From Bretschneidera sinensis (Eukaryota > Streptophyta > Magnoliopsida > Brassicales > Akaniaceae), in the NCBI GenBank assembly GCA_023935145.1, contig CM043699.1:111209036-111273035 (forward strand): a stretch of DNA of 64,000 nt, written 5' to 3'. Of the stretch, positions 34,648 to 46,051 are shown one piece after another (the stretch's first letter is position 1; every line of letters starts with the position of its first letter). The translations under genes and the position numbers were made by a program. Under the pieces are notes generated by a model. The model did no database searches. It had not been told where the DNA came from and worked only from the letters and a program-made list of their open reading frames with translations.

Positions 34648-36385
34648 CTTCAACAAGACGCAGCAGGCACAGTTATAGGGAAGAACATCTGTTTAAATCC
34701 TTCAGCCTTGAGTATGGGAAATATTATACCTGATGCACCCTGCAAATTTGATGGGAAAAGAAACAATTCAGGTGAGATTATTCTGTTCATATATAAATAA
34801 TGATTAATGACCAATTAATCAGAAACTTGCATATACTTTGGCAATACAATACAATGCAAAATAATTTATTTGACTAGCAGATGCACAGTACCAAAATTAG
34901 TCTAGCAGCAATTCTAACTCGATTGGGTGAGGGAAATGGAAGTAGTAAGCCCCAACACCAAAGATAGCCACCGCGAAGAAATGGGGAGTCTAGACCAGAA
35001 AGCCAAGAAATCAGTCCATTTGAAAACAAACCTCCAAGGCTCAATTAATGGAAACATGGTTGGCGCATTTCCATCCTTCCTAGATCAGTTGATGCACCGA
35101 AGACCTTATACATGGCACCAGCCAATGTGTTTACGGTAGATGCCAAGGGCTGCAAGAAAAAAAGCATACAATATCAGCTACAAATTTAACGTAACGTCTG
35201 CCACAAGTAAAACCCAAATTTAATTCTCTATTGAACTAAATGTTCTTCTACTTCTGCAAACACGAAATGTGTTCTTTTTTCACCAAACGAATTGCGTAGA
35301 AGGATTCAAGAAATTTGCAAAAGGTAGAGGCATCATTTAGATTATGGAGATGCTTGAGAAGATCCCTTAGTACAACAATATCAGGTAGAGCGACAAGTAA
35401 AGGTGTCGCATGTTGAATGCATCGCCTAACAGAAGTGTACCTGGAGTTGGATGAGGAGTTCCAACCATACTTTTATTTCGCATTGCTCCCTTTATCAATT
35501 GCAGATACGAAAGCATTATGAAGCTCAGGAGGAATCTGAAATATATATATATATATATACAAAGCTTATATAATTGAACAAAATTTCCTTTGATCGAAGG
35601 AGATGGAAATCAGAATCATTTGAAAACAAATTCAAGTAATTACAGACCTGAGGACCCACCACTGTTTTCAAATACCGGGCCATTTCACCATTCAAAATGG
35701 AAGGTACTCTTTTGCCAGGTAGACGACGAATCTCAGTGCTGCTGATACAATAAAACAAGATGGGGGAAAGGTCTGCTAGTACGACATATCCATGATTTGC
35801 ATATGAAAGCTTCTGTCAGCCACATCTAAATGAAGATCTTCTAATAGATAAGACAGTTTGGTATATTTCCGTCTTTGTAAAGAGCATAACCAAAGACTCT
35901 GAGCATCAATGTCATTCACACAATCTGCATATTTACAGTTAAATTAGTTATGTAATTTTGAGAGAAAAACTTGCAAAGATTTCAATATTAACATAAATTC
36001 AGGCTCACAGAAATAGATGATTAACTTACTCTGAAGAACCAAGTCAATTAATTTAAGGTAGCCTCCTGGTTGTACTAGTTCACCAACAATTCTGTCAGGC
36101 TCTGTTAAGTCTCTTTCAATCTCATGTACTCGTTATCCATCCTGCAACAAATTGTAGAAAACATTCATGACTTTAGATTATATAAATTGGGTAGCAACTA
36201 ACAAAACAGAATTTTAATTAAAGATATTTCCTTTTTCTATAACCTTTGAATTCTGTATAGAAAGGGAGGAGACTGTAATTAGTCACCCTGGCTAGAGTAT
36301 AATCAAGAGCAGAACCAGCAACACCAGCACCGACAATGATTATACCTGTGCCATCACTTGTGATCCCATAATTTCCAGAGCTCTT
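34648..36385 (-). pseudogene. Squalene epoxidase (squalene monooxygenase) pseudogene
   Basis: Minus-strand text matches plant squalene epoxidase, the FAD enzyme of sterol synthesis. Found in order: the FAD-binding IIIVGAGVAGSAL (about 36310-36350), RVHEIERDLTEPDRIVGEL (36065-36125), a frameshifted stretch with DIDAQ (35880-35935), VPSILNGEMARYLKTVV (35650-35705), IPPELHNAF (about 35505-35535), TPGTLLLGDAFNMRH (35405-35450), TLAGAMYKVF (about 35095-35125) and the C-terminal GIIFPILKAEGF near 34700-34735. Stops, among them a TAA just before RVHEIER, and frameshifts break it, and the N-terminus is missing. Intron-like gaps with splice borders (for example 36141-36290) show it is not a processed copy. 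It lies tail-side of the SDR gene, same strand, and is unrelated to it in function. Confidence 0.88.
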
Positions 36386-36755
36386 CAAAAAGAATCAAAA
36401 CCCATTTCTTTGAATCTTTTCATAGTTATATTCATTTACATAAAAGCAAGCCGCATGCAAGGGAGTTGTTTTCTAATCATATTAATTACTCACTACTGCA
36501 AAAGTATATGTAAAAACATCTTCCCCTCATTTCATTTGAACTTGTCAAAAGAACTGAAAAACAACAGAAAATACATATTCAGAAGTTCAGAGAAGAGAGC
36601 AAAAAAATTTAAATCATCATTTTTTCGCTAGATAATCAAAAAGGATCAATTTCATATCATTTAATAGCGAAGTTGAATAATCGTCATAATGACCATTATC
36701 ATCTTCATTTTATTGTTATCCGTCAATACGTACTCGACTTATTCATGAATCAAGA

Positions 36756-36781
36756 TCATATATATATATATATATATATAT
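36756..36781. repeat. (TA)n microsatellite
   Basis: A TA run of about 26 bp between the squalene epoxidase pseudogene and the SDR gene. Confidence 0.9.
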
Positions 36782-36841
36782 GAAGCACTATAATTAAGCT
36801 CACATAGTTGTTTATTACAAGTTCTTTTGTTCTGTGTACAC

Positions 36842-39800
36842 TTATGAATTTATCCCTTCCTCTGGCAAAAAATTTGATGCTGAAGTGGATGTTTCCTTTG
36901 ATGCGAGCTGTGATTCCAAAAACAGATCACATGATGTTTTCCAAAGTTCTTCTGCTAGTTTTCTGTTGCGCGAAAGTTTCGAAGAGTTGATAGTCCTACC
37001 CTTTCCACCAAAAAAGTAAACTCCAGATGTTTCCTAAAATAAGTAAAAACTAATCAGCTTAGTAGTCAACAGATTCACTAAAATCATTTAGATATCAAAA
37101 TATAAAAAAATTGAAAACAGAACTACTGAAAATCTAAAAAAATAATACTGAAAACGAATACCGAAATAACCAAACCGCTCAGTAATTCGGTTTTCCCACA
37201 CCTACAACCTAGAGCTTTCCAGTAACTTGGTGAGGTAACCAAATCAAGAAACCTTGCAGAGTGAGTCTGAACTTAGAGACTGTCAATGATTACATATTCT
37301 GATCAATTTTGACAGAATGAGCCATTTTTATCCTTCACATAGTTCATTCAAATATCATTTTCTATTTGCAATAGCTTAAAATTTACGGAGCATTTAAGGG
37401 TACTATCTTAATAAAAAGACAAGGCAAGTTAAGAAAAAGGAGGGCCGGTGTTCTGATTAAGTCATAAACATCCATAAAAATTCTATTGAGAAAAAACTTA
37501 CTGGTGGGGCAAGGGCAGCATCAAGAATAGAGCTAACTGCATTTTCAGGAGACTGCAACAGGCCCAGAAACTTCAAAACCATAAAAGCAGCATGGGAAAG
37601 ACATGAAGGAAGTTCTCGCATGATGTTCGTTTTAGCTACTCCAGGATCTGCAGCACTGCAAAATCAAACAAACCAAAAACCACTTATCCAAATGATGCAC
37701 AGACAATTACTACGACAAAAAAGAAGTGAGGCAAAGACAATTTGTAAAGTATATCTCTCCTTGGAAGAAGCATAATAGGTGTTAGCATATAAGTAAAAAA
37801 CTAATAAACTGTTATACCAGATTTCCTAAACTTTTTAGGAAATCTGAAAGAAAGTGGGTGCAAATGGTGTGAGAATGGAAGCTCAACAAGCACTGTCCAA
37901 GATATAACTAGGACAGAAGACAAGTTGAACCCAGAAAAGGTCAAGGATGTCATCAAATGGTTATATTCCAACAAGTGGAGTAATGGTAATACATTCAATT
38001 TGCAATTTATACTCTAAACAATGTACTCATAACGCAATCAAGGCCAAAGCACAAAAAGTATTTGAACACATACACAACAGAGAGGCGATGAGATTTATCT
38101 ATCAAGCCAAGCTGTCGGTGAAGCTCATTCGAGAGAAGAAGTAGGCATACTATCAACAAAAAGTGATATATAATGGTTAGGATTGTGATGAAAGATACTA
38201 TGAATAATCTGTGGCATCAATGGCTTACATTTAGAATACTCATAGATATGAGCACATGGATATCGCTTTGATCTCAAGAAGTACTTCCCAGTAATAGTTT
38301 CCTTGTCAACCTTTACATCAAATACTGAAAAAAGATAACTAATGCAATTACATTCTAATCACATTATTAAGAATTACATTGCAAAGTACAATTATAGCCT
38401 CCCACTCCTGACGAAAATTGCGACTAGGACTGCAATTCAACTAGATAGAAATTTTAAAAGCCATCCAAACAAATCAAGTAGCATGTATAGTTAGTGATGA
38501 AGGAGATTAATATAGGGTCTTTGGTTTTTTATGGACCTTGAGAGAAATTGTAATTTAAATATTTTTCTAGCACTAATGTTTGGATTTTTCCTTCACCTCT
38601 GCTTTCCAAATGCTCTTTTGAAAGGTCATAGTGTCAGGCACATTATAAAAGAAAAAAAATGTAGATCCCTTGCTCGAAGTGGAGCAAATTAGTTTTATAT
38701 GGAAAGAACATTCGCCAGGATACAAATTTAGCAATATCCTTACCATTTCGATGTGTAAAGGATGTAACATTCACTATCCTGGAAGGAACAGGGCTGTTTT
38801 TAAGAAGTGGTAACAGAAGTTTGGTCAGAGAGAATGTACCAATGTAATTCGTGGCAATCATCCTGCAAAACACAAGTAAACTTATCAGCGAAAAAAATTA
38901 TTCAAGCCAGCAGGGAATCAAGATGTAGTAACAATCTGTAGAATGAATAAAACATTATCTTCGAGTCCCCAACTTTTAAGACACAATGAAAATTTCACTT
39001 GCATATCTAAAAAGAAAACTGAATTCTTCTGCATTGTAAAATGCAATTATTCAAGTCGAGACACGCATGGCATGCATGTTAGGTAAATCGGCATGGATTA
39101 TTATTAGCATGTACTGCTTGCTCAAAATTGAAGCCCACATTCCACTAAATAAAGGGAGAGAGAGAGAGAGAAGTGAAGATAGCTACTGATCATAGAATTC
39201 ATGAATGAGTCGACAAGATGTTGGAAATAAATAAAGAAGATAATTACTGATCATAGCCTTCGGCTGTGAATCGACTTGATGTTGCCAGTATCCCAGCATT
39301 GTTAATCAAGAGTTGGATTGAAGAATGCATATCTGAATCACAAAGCCACTGCTCAAGAGAATTTTTAAACTTCAAGATTGATTGGAAAGATGACATGTCA
39401 ACTTGTAAAGCTTTGAGATGGGCATCCTTATTCTGATTCTTGATCTTTGTCATAGTCTGTCATGCAAACAATACAACCAAATATAAAGAAAGCACAAAGT
39501 GGATGTGGCACGAACAACAAAAACTTATAGAGTGGGCTGTTATCAAAGGCTGTACCTTTGATAACAAATGAGACGACCGTCCAGCTGCAAAAACAACATA
39601 AATTTCAGCTACACATCCTGTATGCTTATTCAGAAATCCCCCCAGTCCAAAATGGAGGAAACTACATCTGTATGAAATAATAAATAACCATAATTTGGAT
39701 ATCCATTTATCATGTCAAACTATCACAAAAAAAAGCAGTCATCTCTTGTCACCTAATAGTACCAAACTAATAATAATTGCCAAGTAGGCAACAAGAGTGC

Positions 39801-40472
39801 CTTGAGTAATCATTTCAACTGACTTCTATTATAAGCTTTCCTCGCTCGTGTTCACATTAAACAACAATTCCATGAGGGTGAGTTGTCTCACTCCAGTTGA
39901 TTAATTTATCAAATAATACTTGTGAGAAACCACATGGATCAACACTGTGACTGAAACCAATAAACATCATTACATCTGTATCTACCCAAAAGAGAATTTA
40001 AAAGAAAAAATAAATAATGCAGGTTTAGGGGAAATGAGACGGTGCAGTACCAAGAACAACGTAAAAACCTTCCCTTGAAAGATCAAATGCAGCAACTGCA
40101 CCCAGACCAGATGTAGCCTAAAAAATTAAGCAATCAAACCAAAAAAATAAGAAAGAAAAATGATAATCATAAGTAAATTAAAGTTATATATTTAATTTTA
40201 AAAAATGGAAAATGGTGAAGAAGTAGTAGCAAAAATTCAATAGAAAACCAAATATGGCTTACACCAGTGATTATGCAAACAGGTCTGATAGAGTTGATTG
40301 GTGTAGGTATGCAGCGAGGATAAGAACGAGATCTCGGAGTAAAGAGCCTTCTTGCAAGCAACTGTAAGTAAGAGAAGAGGAGAGAGATGGTCCAAAACAC
40401 TCCCATTCTCCAGAATTCGACTGACCAAACAAAATGAAGAGCCTCCCTCAACTCTTTCATTTTTATCATCAT
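36842..40472 (-). CDS. Membrane-anchored short-chain dehydrogenase/reductase, nine exons
   Basis: Exons in transcription order: 40263-40472, 40051-40117, 39556-39584, 39248-39456, 38744-38862, 38229-38324, 38074-38149, 37502-37655, 36842-37033. All introns are GT-AG with matching phases, giving 383 residues. A hydrophobic anchor lies at about residues 21-40, followed by the Rossmann motif TGATSGLG (69-76), NNAG (154-157), the catalytic Ser region VNVTSF, and the active-site YEYSK (239-243). It is a classical SDR of the retinol-dehydrogenase-like/TIC32-like type, so an NAD(P)-dependent oxidoreductase; the substrate cannot be predicted. The first Met of three near the start was used; Met5 (40460) is equally possible. 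It resembles Arabidopsis At5g04070 in position next to the PMT7-like gene. Confidence 0.9.
39162..39179. repeat. (GA)n microsatellite in an SDR intron
   Basis: A short GA run within the intron between exons 4 and 5 of the SDR gene. Confidence 0.85.
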
Positions 40473-40987
40473 CCTCTGCGCAATCTAATAAACAGTAACC
40501 TATTTGGAACTTGTGCAAAGACCAACAACACTTTCTTTATTTACTTAGCATTGAATTGGAAGCCTGATTCCATGGAAGTAGAATTTAAAGAAACAACACT
40601 ATACACCTATTGAAGATTAGTTATTTATTCTACAGTTAACACCTTCATACTTAAATTTCCACTTCTAGCTTTGGTTGAATAATAAATTATAAACAATCTT
40701 CAAATGGAATCTGTGCCGAAACAGACTTGAGAGTGAACAGAGGAACATGCAGTGGGACATCTTTGCCAAGTCTATTTGATATTCACAAGACTGGGCTTTC
40801 TATTTTAGGTTCGTAATAATATGGGACAATCAACTAATAACCGATTCTAGGTGGGTCGCTTAATATGTTAATTATACTAGACATTTAACTTAAGAATGTA
40901 AAACACAATAGTCAATTCATAAAGAGATTGTTCAGGAACCAAAGAAGGGTATTAAAAAACGCCTTGCAATTCGCAGAAAAGGTAATA

Positions 40988-41090
40988 GAAAATTCATACC
41001 TTCAAACAGAATTTCCCAAAAGGCGGCTGCATTTTCCCATATGTAGTTACAAAGACACCCTTGGCAGATGAGACATCCAAAAGCTTGAGT
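40988..41090 (-). pseudogene. Isolated SAPS-domain-like exon
   Basis: On the minus strand an open stretch of about 29 residues reads LLDVSSAKGVF.TTYGKM.PPFGK and ends at a GTATGA donor. This resembles one exon of plant SAPS (SIT4 phosphatase-associated) proteins, which regulate PP6-type phosphatases. The exons that normally follow were not seen on either side. It is therefore more likely an exon fragment carried in by duplication or transposition than part of a gene. The assignment rests on one short motif. Confidence 0.35.
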
Positions 41091-42920
41091 AAATTATATG
41101 CAGAATAGAAGCATTTTTAGTATCATGTTTCTCTTTACTATCACCAGAAAAGATCATCTCGTAACTTGCAATTAGTATGATGAAGATATACATGTAATGG
41201 AAACAATTATACAAAATTTAGCAATTTTGGAAATCGTCTGACACTCAAATCATCAATACAAGGAATTGCTTCTGTAAGAAGCTGATAATCAAACATCCCT
41301 CTTATCCTTTTATAGTAGGGAAACAGTGAGATCGGTGATACATGGACAAAAACAGCCTAACCTCTTGGATACCAGCCCATACTGAAAAGAAAATGGTAAG
41401 AGGAAACAGCAATAACAAAACCATTCCCATTCATTGAAGAAGAGCATAGAAAGGGAAATCAAAGACCATGCTTTTGACTCATGGAATGATTCACACAGTA
41501 CACATCTGTATTTGCACAAGGACAAAAGGATGGCCAATAGATTTGGCATATTGTATATTCACAACGAAAAATAGCTATAAGGCTCCCTTCTTTTGTAGCA
41601 TGGATAAGAGGAAGCATTGCATATTTGCAATAGCCAAATTTCAATAGAATAAGAGATGAACCATGCTCAGAAAATCCAATCTTCATACTATAATTTAAAT
41701 TCTTTTAGCAACAAGACTAACATCAGAATAGAAAGTGTGAATCTTAATGGTTGTCTATTTAGACTATATGTCTATATCTACTTTGTTTGTGCCAAACAAC
41801 CCAAAACTCAAACCTGAAGCCACTTAAACGCCTCCCTTTGAACTGGATTCCACTCAAACATAGAATTTTTTTTTGATAAGTTTTATGGCTTATAAATCTT
41901 ACAGAAATGGATGAAAAATAAAGTATTTTCTAGATTCACCCTTCTATCTTCAAAAACTATTTCGCATAAGGTGAAGTGTGAAATCTATAACCTCTTCTCT
42001 CAAAAAGCACCCAGCAGAAAAGAATGTCAAAATCCCATCCTTCCTTTCAACTTTTAATTTTTTTTTCTCCCTTCATTTTTTGTTTCCTTCTTTCTTTTTG
42101 GGCATAGATGCGGTCAACTGTCTAAATATTGATCTTAGAAGTCCATACTCAATTTCCAAAACTTTTGCCACAAGTGACCATAGCAGTTTTGCCTTTCCCA
42201 CTCTCTCTTTACAAGAAGAATGCCGACCTCGAAAGCCATGTACTGCATGTTATACTAAAATAGGTAAAACTTCACCATTTTGATTTAAAAAATGAATTTA
42301 TAGTTAACATCAATACTAACAAAGAAAAATTCAAAAAATAGAAGCAAAAAGGTGCCCAGCAGTAGTCACACTGAATGAAAACTAATTGCAACATAAATAA
42401 ATATATTTTTTAGTTAATAAATAAATATTTTGTCAACATCAAGGTTGGAGAGAACCTGAAGAAATAGTTCTCAGCCATGGCTTTATCCAACTTAGCTAAA
42501 TATTTTTCAATATTATTTATTCCAAATAAATAACATACAAATATAATTAGAGGGATGTAGTTGCTAAATAAGCTGCAACCTCTGTTAATAGTAGAATATG
42601 CAGATAACATAATAACGAGGATCAGACTCTGCTGAAACAATAACTCCAAAATTAAACATGGAGAGAGATACTCTATTTATTACACCAAGCCATCTCAATC
42701 TTCCCCAAATCGACAAGCAGATTAGCAGAGTTTCAAATCATGAAATTAAAAAGGGTTTCGCATTATCTTGATAAGCCTGATCAGCAGGCTCAAGCTAAGT
42801 CTCAGCATGCAACGAAAAAGGTTTGACTACTACTGCTATGAAAGCTAAATGTCTTACTGTTAAAACATGATCAAATGATCTAAATGGCTCCGTTTGGTCA
42901 TCCCATAAAGACCATTAATG

Positions 42921-43012
42921 GTTTTACATTGGGGGGAGGGGGATTGAATCCAGGTCTCCTCTATGGAGGACCCAAAGGCAACCACTAGGCCAAGAGGCCC
43001 AGGTTACTAATT
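42921..43012 (-). repeat. tRNA-derived SINE-like element
   Basis: On the minus strand, CCTGGGCCTCTTGGCCTAGTGG contains a good Pol III A box (TGGCCTAGTGG). About 40 bases on, CTGGATTCAATCC contains a B-box-like GATTCAATC. This is the arrangement of a tRNA head. A C-rich stretch follows. No discriminator base, CCA or convincing acceptor stem was found, so it is a SINE head rather than a functional tRNA. The 3' limit and target duplication were not determined. Confidence 0.55.
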
Positions 43013-43940
43013 GATTATTCCATTGAGCCTAACATATCATTGATAGAAAAGGACACGTAATGGTATTTTCTTAGGATCAATATCCAAATTGTCATTTATT
43101 ACAGATTGCACCAATAATTAAACCAACAAAAATGGGAATATCAAATTCACAACTGCAACTTGTATTTGTGTATAACTTCAAGATTAACTTAGAGATGGCA
43201 AGACAAAGATCAGAATCATCATTGATTCTCTGAAAAAAAATCACTTTTAAAACCAACCAAGCACATATTTAGTGCTTTTTCATTGGACTAGTCTCTCCCT
43301 AAGAATTTCTCAGTGTCCAACACATATTTTGTATTGCTGCTACGTGGTCTCGGTATTATATGGTACCTAAATTAGGATGTCCTGATAAGTAATCAAATGT
43401 TTAATAGATTAAGTATTCCAATTTACATTGTTTCTGTGCCACTAAATCTAAATTTTTTATCTACAGATATGTGACACCATCACCAACAATTTCAACAGTA
43501 AAACTAATCCTCAAAAATCAAAATTCATCAAAGAGAGAATGAGAAGCAAAGCTAACCTCGCCGTAGGTGGTTCTGGGTAACTCATCACCGTTTCCTGTGG
43601 TTCCGTTCTGGGTTGGTCGCCGGCTTGCCGCTTCCGATGCTACTGCCTGCTGGAAAGTGAAGGAACTAGTCTAGGAATTGACAAAAACTAAAAAGGTGAG
43701 CTGTGGGAGGGAAAAAAGAGAGAATGATAGAGAGAACTTACGATGGAGTGATGCAATTGCAGTTGCCGACGCCGTCTGTGCCGTTGGTCTGCCGTCTGAA
43801 ATTTTCGGAGTTCTGATATTTGTGTCAGTGAGAGAAACGGAGAAGAAATCTAAATTGCCGTCTGTAATTTTTTGTGAGCCCAAACCCAGCTTTTGGTACA
43901 TATAATGGTCCATTTTAAACCATTTTGGATCGTATCCCAC

Positions 43941-44270
43941 CCTTCCTTTGGGCTACTCCAATTAATGGAGCAATTTTTTTTGCCCATATAATTAATGGAA
44001 CAAGATTAACTTCTAAATTTTGTTATTAGGATTGTTTCAAAGATGCTAATGATATTGTTGCATGGATGGAAATATCTTTGAATTAAAATTAAAATTTAAG
44101 ATGAGAAACCAAATCGGTTTGGTCGATTTGTGATTTGACCAATTTTGATTCGATTTTCAATTTGAAGAATCTCAAACCGATAGTAGCAGTTTTAATTTTG
44201 TTTTTAAAGCAAATTGACCAAACTAAATTGTGATTCTCACAAGCATTAATGGTAGATATAAACTTGAGCA
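43941..44270. other. Spacer upstream of the inferred SDR leader
   Basis: AT-rich, with short ATTGACCAA/TTTGGTCGATTTG words in both orientations (44115-44225). No gene or clear element was resolved. Confidence 0.3.
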
Positions 44271-44482
44271 ATGTTAGGGAAAGATTTAAGCAAACTTAAA
44301 GTGATATTTGGGATAGATTTAAAAAAATTTAAATAGCTTTGTTTAAGTCTCTTTCAAGACAAAAATTACATTGATCAAATTTAAGCAAACTAATGATCGT
44401 TTAAATCTCTTCAAGGCAATCTAAGCTTGAAGAGATCTAAACAAACTGAATTTAAGATTGTTTAAATCTTTTCTCAAACATC
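44271..44482. mobile_element. MITE-like inverted-repeat element, about 212 bp
   Basis: The left end reads ATGTTAGGGAAAGATTTAAG. The right end, reverse-complemented, reads ATGTTTGAGAAAAGATTTAA. The arms match imperfectly over about 35 bp, and the interior repeats GATTTAAGCAAACT-like words. No clear target duplication was found, so the superfamily is open. Confidence 0.5.
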
Positions 44483-44661
44483 ACCATAATGCATTGAGAT
44501 ATGAACATGCATCATAGGCCACAGTAAAACTCAAACACCAAGTTAAAATGAAAAATATATAATATTAAAAAATTTCTATATTATTGCATGTTATGCATTA
44601 AAGTTTAAGAATGTAAAAACCTAATAAAAGAAAAAATGCTAGTTATATATATAATAAAAAA

Positions 44662-44930
44662 GGTTTAATTACAAAAAAAAATTATGTGACTTATTTCATT
44701 TTCAAAAAAATACTCTAAAGTTTTTTTTGTGGTAAAAATACCCCGTGATATGTTTCTGTTAAGAAACAATCCCGTGGTATGTTTCTATTAGTAAAAAATA
44801 TCATTTAATATGTTATCACGGAATATTATTTACTAACAAAAACATATCATAGGTATTTTTGTCATAAAAAAAATCTTATGATACTTTTTAAAAATAAAGT
44901 AAAGCATATGATATTTTTTATAATTAAACT
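44662..44930. mobile_element. Palindromic MITE, about 270 bp, best copy of a local family
   Basis: The arms are inverted copies of about 95 bp. The left begins GGTTTAATTACAAAAAA and runs to GTGATATGTTTCTGTTA. The right, reverse-complemented, begins AGTTTAATTATAAAAAA and runs to ATGATATGTTTTTGTTA. Both flanks contain TAAAAAA, which may be a target duplication. Related decayed copies sit in both units of the tandem duplication (about 6365-6560 and 9110-9412) and near 62700-62970. Confidence 0.7.
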
Positions 44931-45282
44931 TAAAAAAATTTACGACTAATAGTTCTTATCTTAACAATTTCTATTTTTATTTTATATGTATGTATATGGA
45001 AAAAAAAAAAAAAGGCTTTGTTTCTGTGTGGGGGTTGACTATGCAGCCATTGACCATGCAATGCATTAAAAAGATGGTGGACAATCAAGGCATTTAAAGG
45101 AGGCACCAAACCTTAGCCACCAACAAGAAGAGAAGACATGAACTTGTGAAAAGAAAGGCCACTACTAATAAAAGAAAACTGATTTGACAAGACGTCCACG
45201 CTTGTCTGCCTTTAATATTTTTGCCTCATAACACCAAGACATATACAAAGCACATAAAACATACCAACCCTTCATTAATTAT

Positions 45283-45797
45283 TGTTGGGAATTTTTTTAT
45301 TAAATTTTTTAAAAAAATAATTTTTATTTTATAATTATTTATTTTAATAAGAATAGAAATAATTTTCTATGTTGTTATTTTTCTCGTAGAATTAAAAAAT
45401 ATCATATATATATATAAAAAGAATTTAAAAAAAAATTTGAGATACCTTCATAATTTCAATGATAATGTTTGGGAAGTTCAACTTGCTCAAATCCCTTCCA
45501 AATGGAGCCAATATGTATTGTAAATTAGAGAGATCTACTACTAGAGTTAGGTTGAGAGTCTTAGATGTATTGGGGTTTTAAGGTTATGAGAAGTGAGAGT
45601 TTACAACTTTGCTCTTCTTAAAGTTGTAATTGAAAATTAATAAAGTAATGAGTTTGTTAGTAGACGTAGACAAAAAGGTTGTCAAATCACATAAATTTTT
45701 TGTTTTATTATTATTTGTTTATTTTACCTATTTAATTGTTATGGTTGTGTTTTTGCCTAAAATTCGATTAGGTAGATTTAAAGATTAAATCCCAACA
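45283..45797. mobile_element. Solo LTR, 515 bp, with perfect target duplication
   Basis: It starts TGTTGGGA and ends TCCCAACA, a perfect 8-bp inverted terminus of copia style. It is flanked by ATTAT on both sides (45278-45282 and 45798-45802). No internal retrotransposon sequence is attached, so it is the product of recombination between two LTRs. Confidence 0.85.
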
Positions 45798-46051
45798 ATT
45801 ATCTCATAACTCATTTTTTTCAAATGGTTAACCCTTCGGCTTCTTCACCCTCTCCCCTTTCTCATCTTCTTTCTGTATTTTTTTAAGGCTTCAAGTAACA
45901 ACGGATTTTTAGGGTGAAGGGAGAGGAATTACGAAAACATACGGGTGGCAATGGGCCCATGGGCCTGCACGGCTCGAAACAAACAAGGCACGACCCGACC
46001 CACACTGCCACGTGGTGTGCCGTGCTTGGCACGATCCAAATGGTGGGTCGT

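Larger units (their letters stand above)
40485..43870 (-). other. Probable spliced 5' leader of the SDR gene
   Basis: Upstream of the SDR start a TTGCGCAG acceptor directly precedes AGGATGATG (about 40482). Further upstream, on the minus strand, two GC-rich exon-like blocks have good splice borders. One is about 43567-43650, ending GGCGAG/GTTAGC and preceded by a TTTCCAG acceptor. The other lies upstream of a CATC/GTAAGTTC donor at about 43741. No other gene start is evident near these blocks. I infer non-coding leader exons with long 5' UTR introns. The 3-kb intron would contain the SAPS-like fragment and a SINE. Confidence 0.4.

Noticed and set aside
41978..42283. Plus-strand open frame of 101 codons upstream of the SDR gene
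   Set aside because: Low-complexity Phe/Ser-rich text, no family resemblance, antisense to the inferred SDR leader intron.
42921..43012. Functional tRNA gene on the minus strand
   Set aside because: A- and B-box-like words are present, but acceptor and anticodon stems do not pair; it is called a SINE-like head.
43671..43940. Minus-strand 89-codon frame near the inferred SDR leader
   Set aside because: It runs through a good splice donor and its frame hits a stop after the next inferred exon; more likely leader sequence than a gene.
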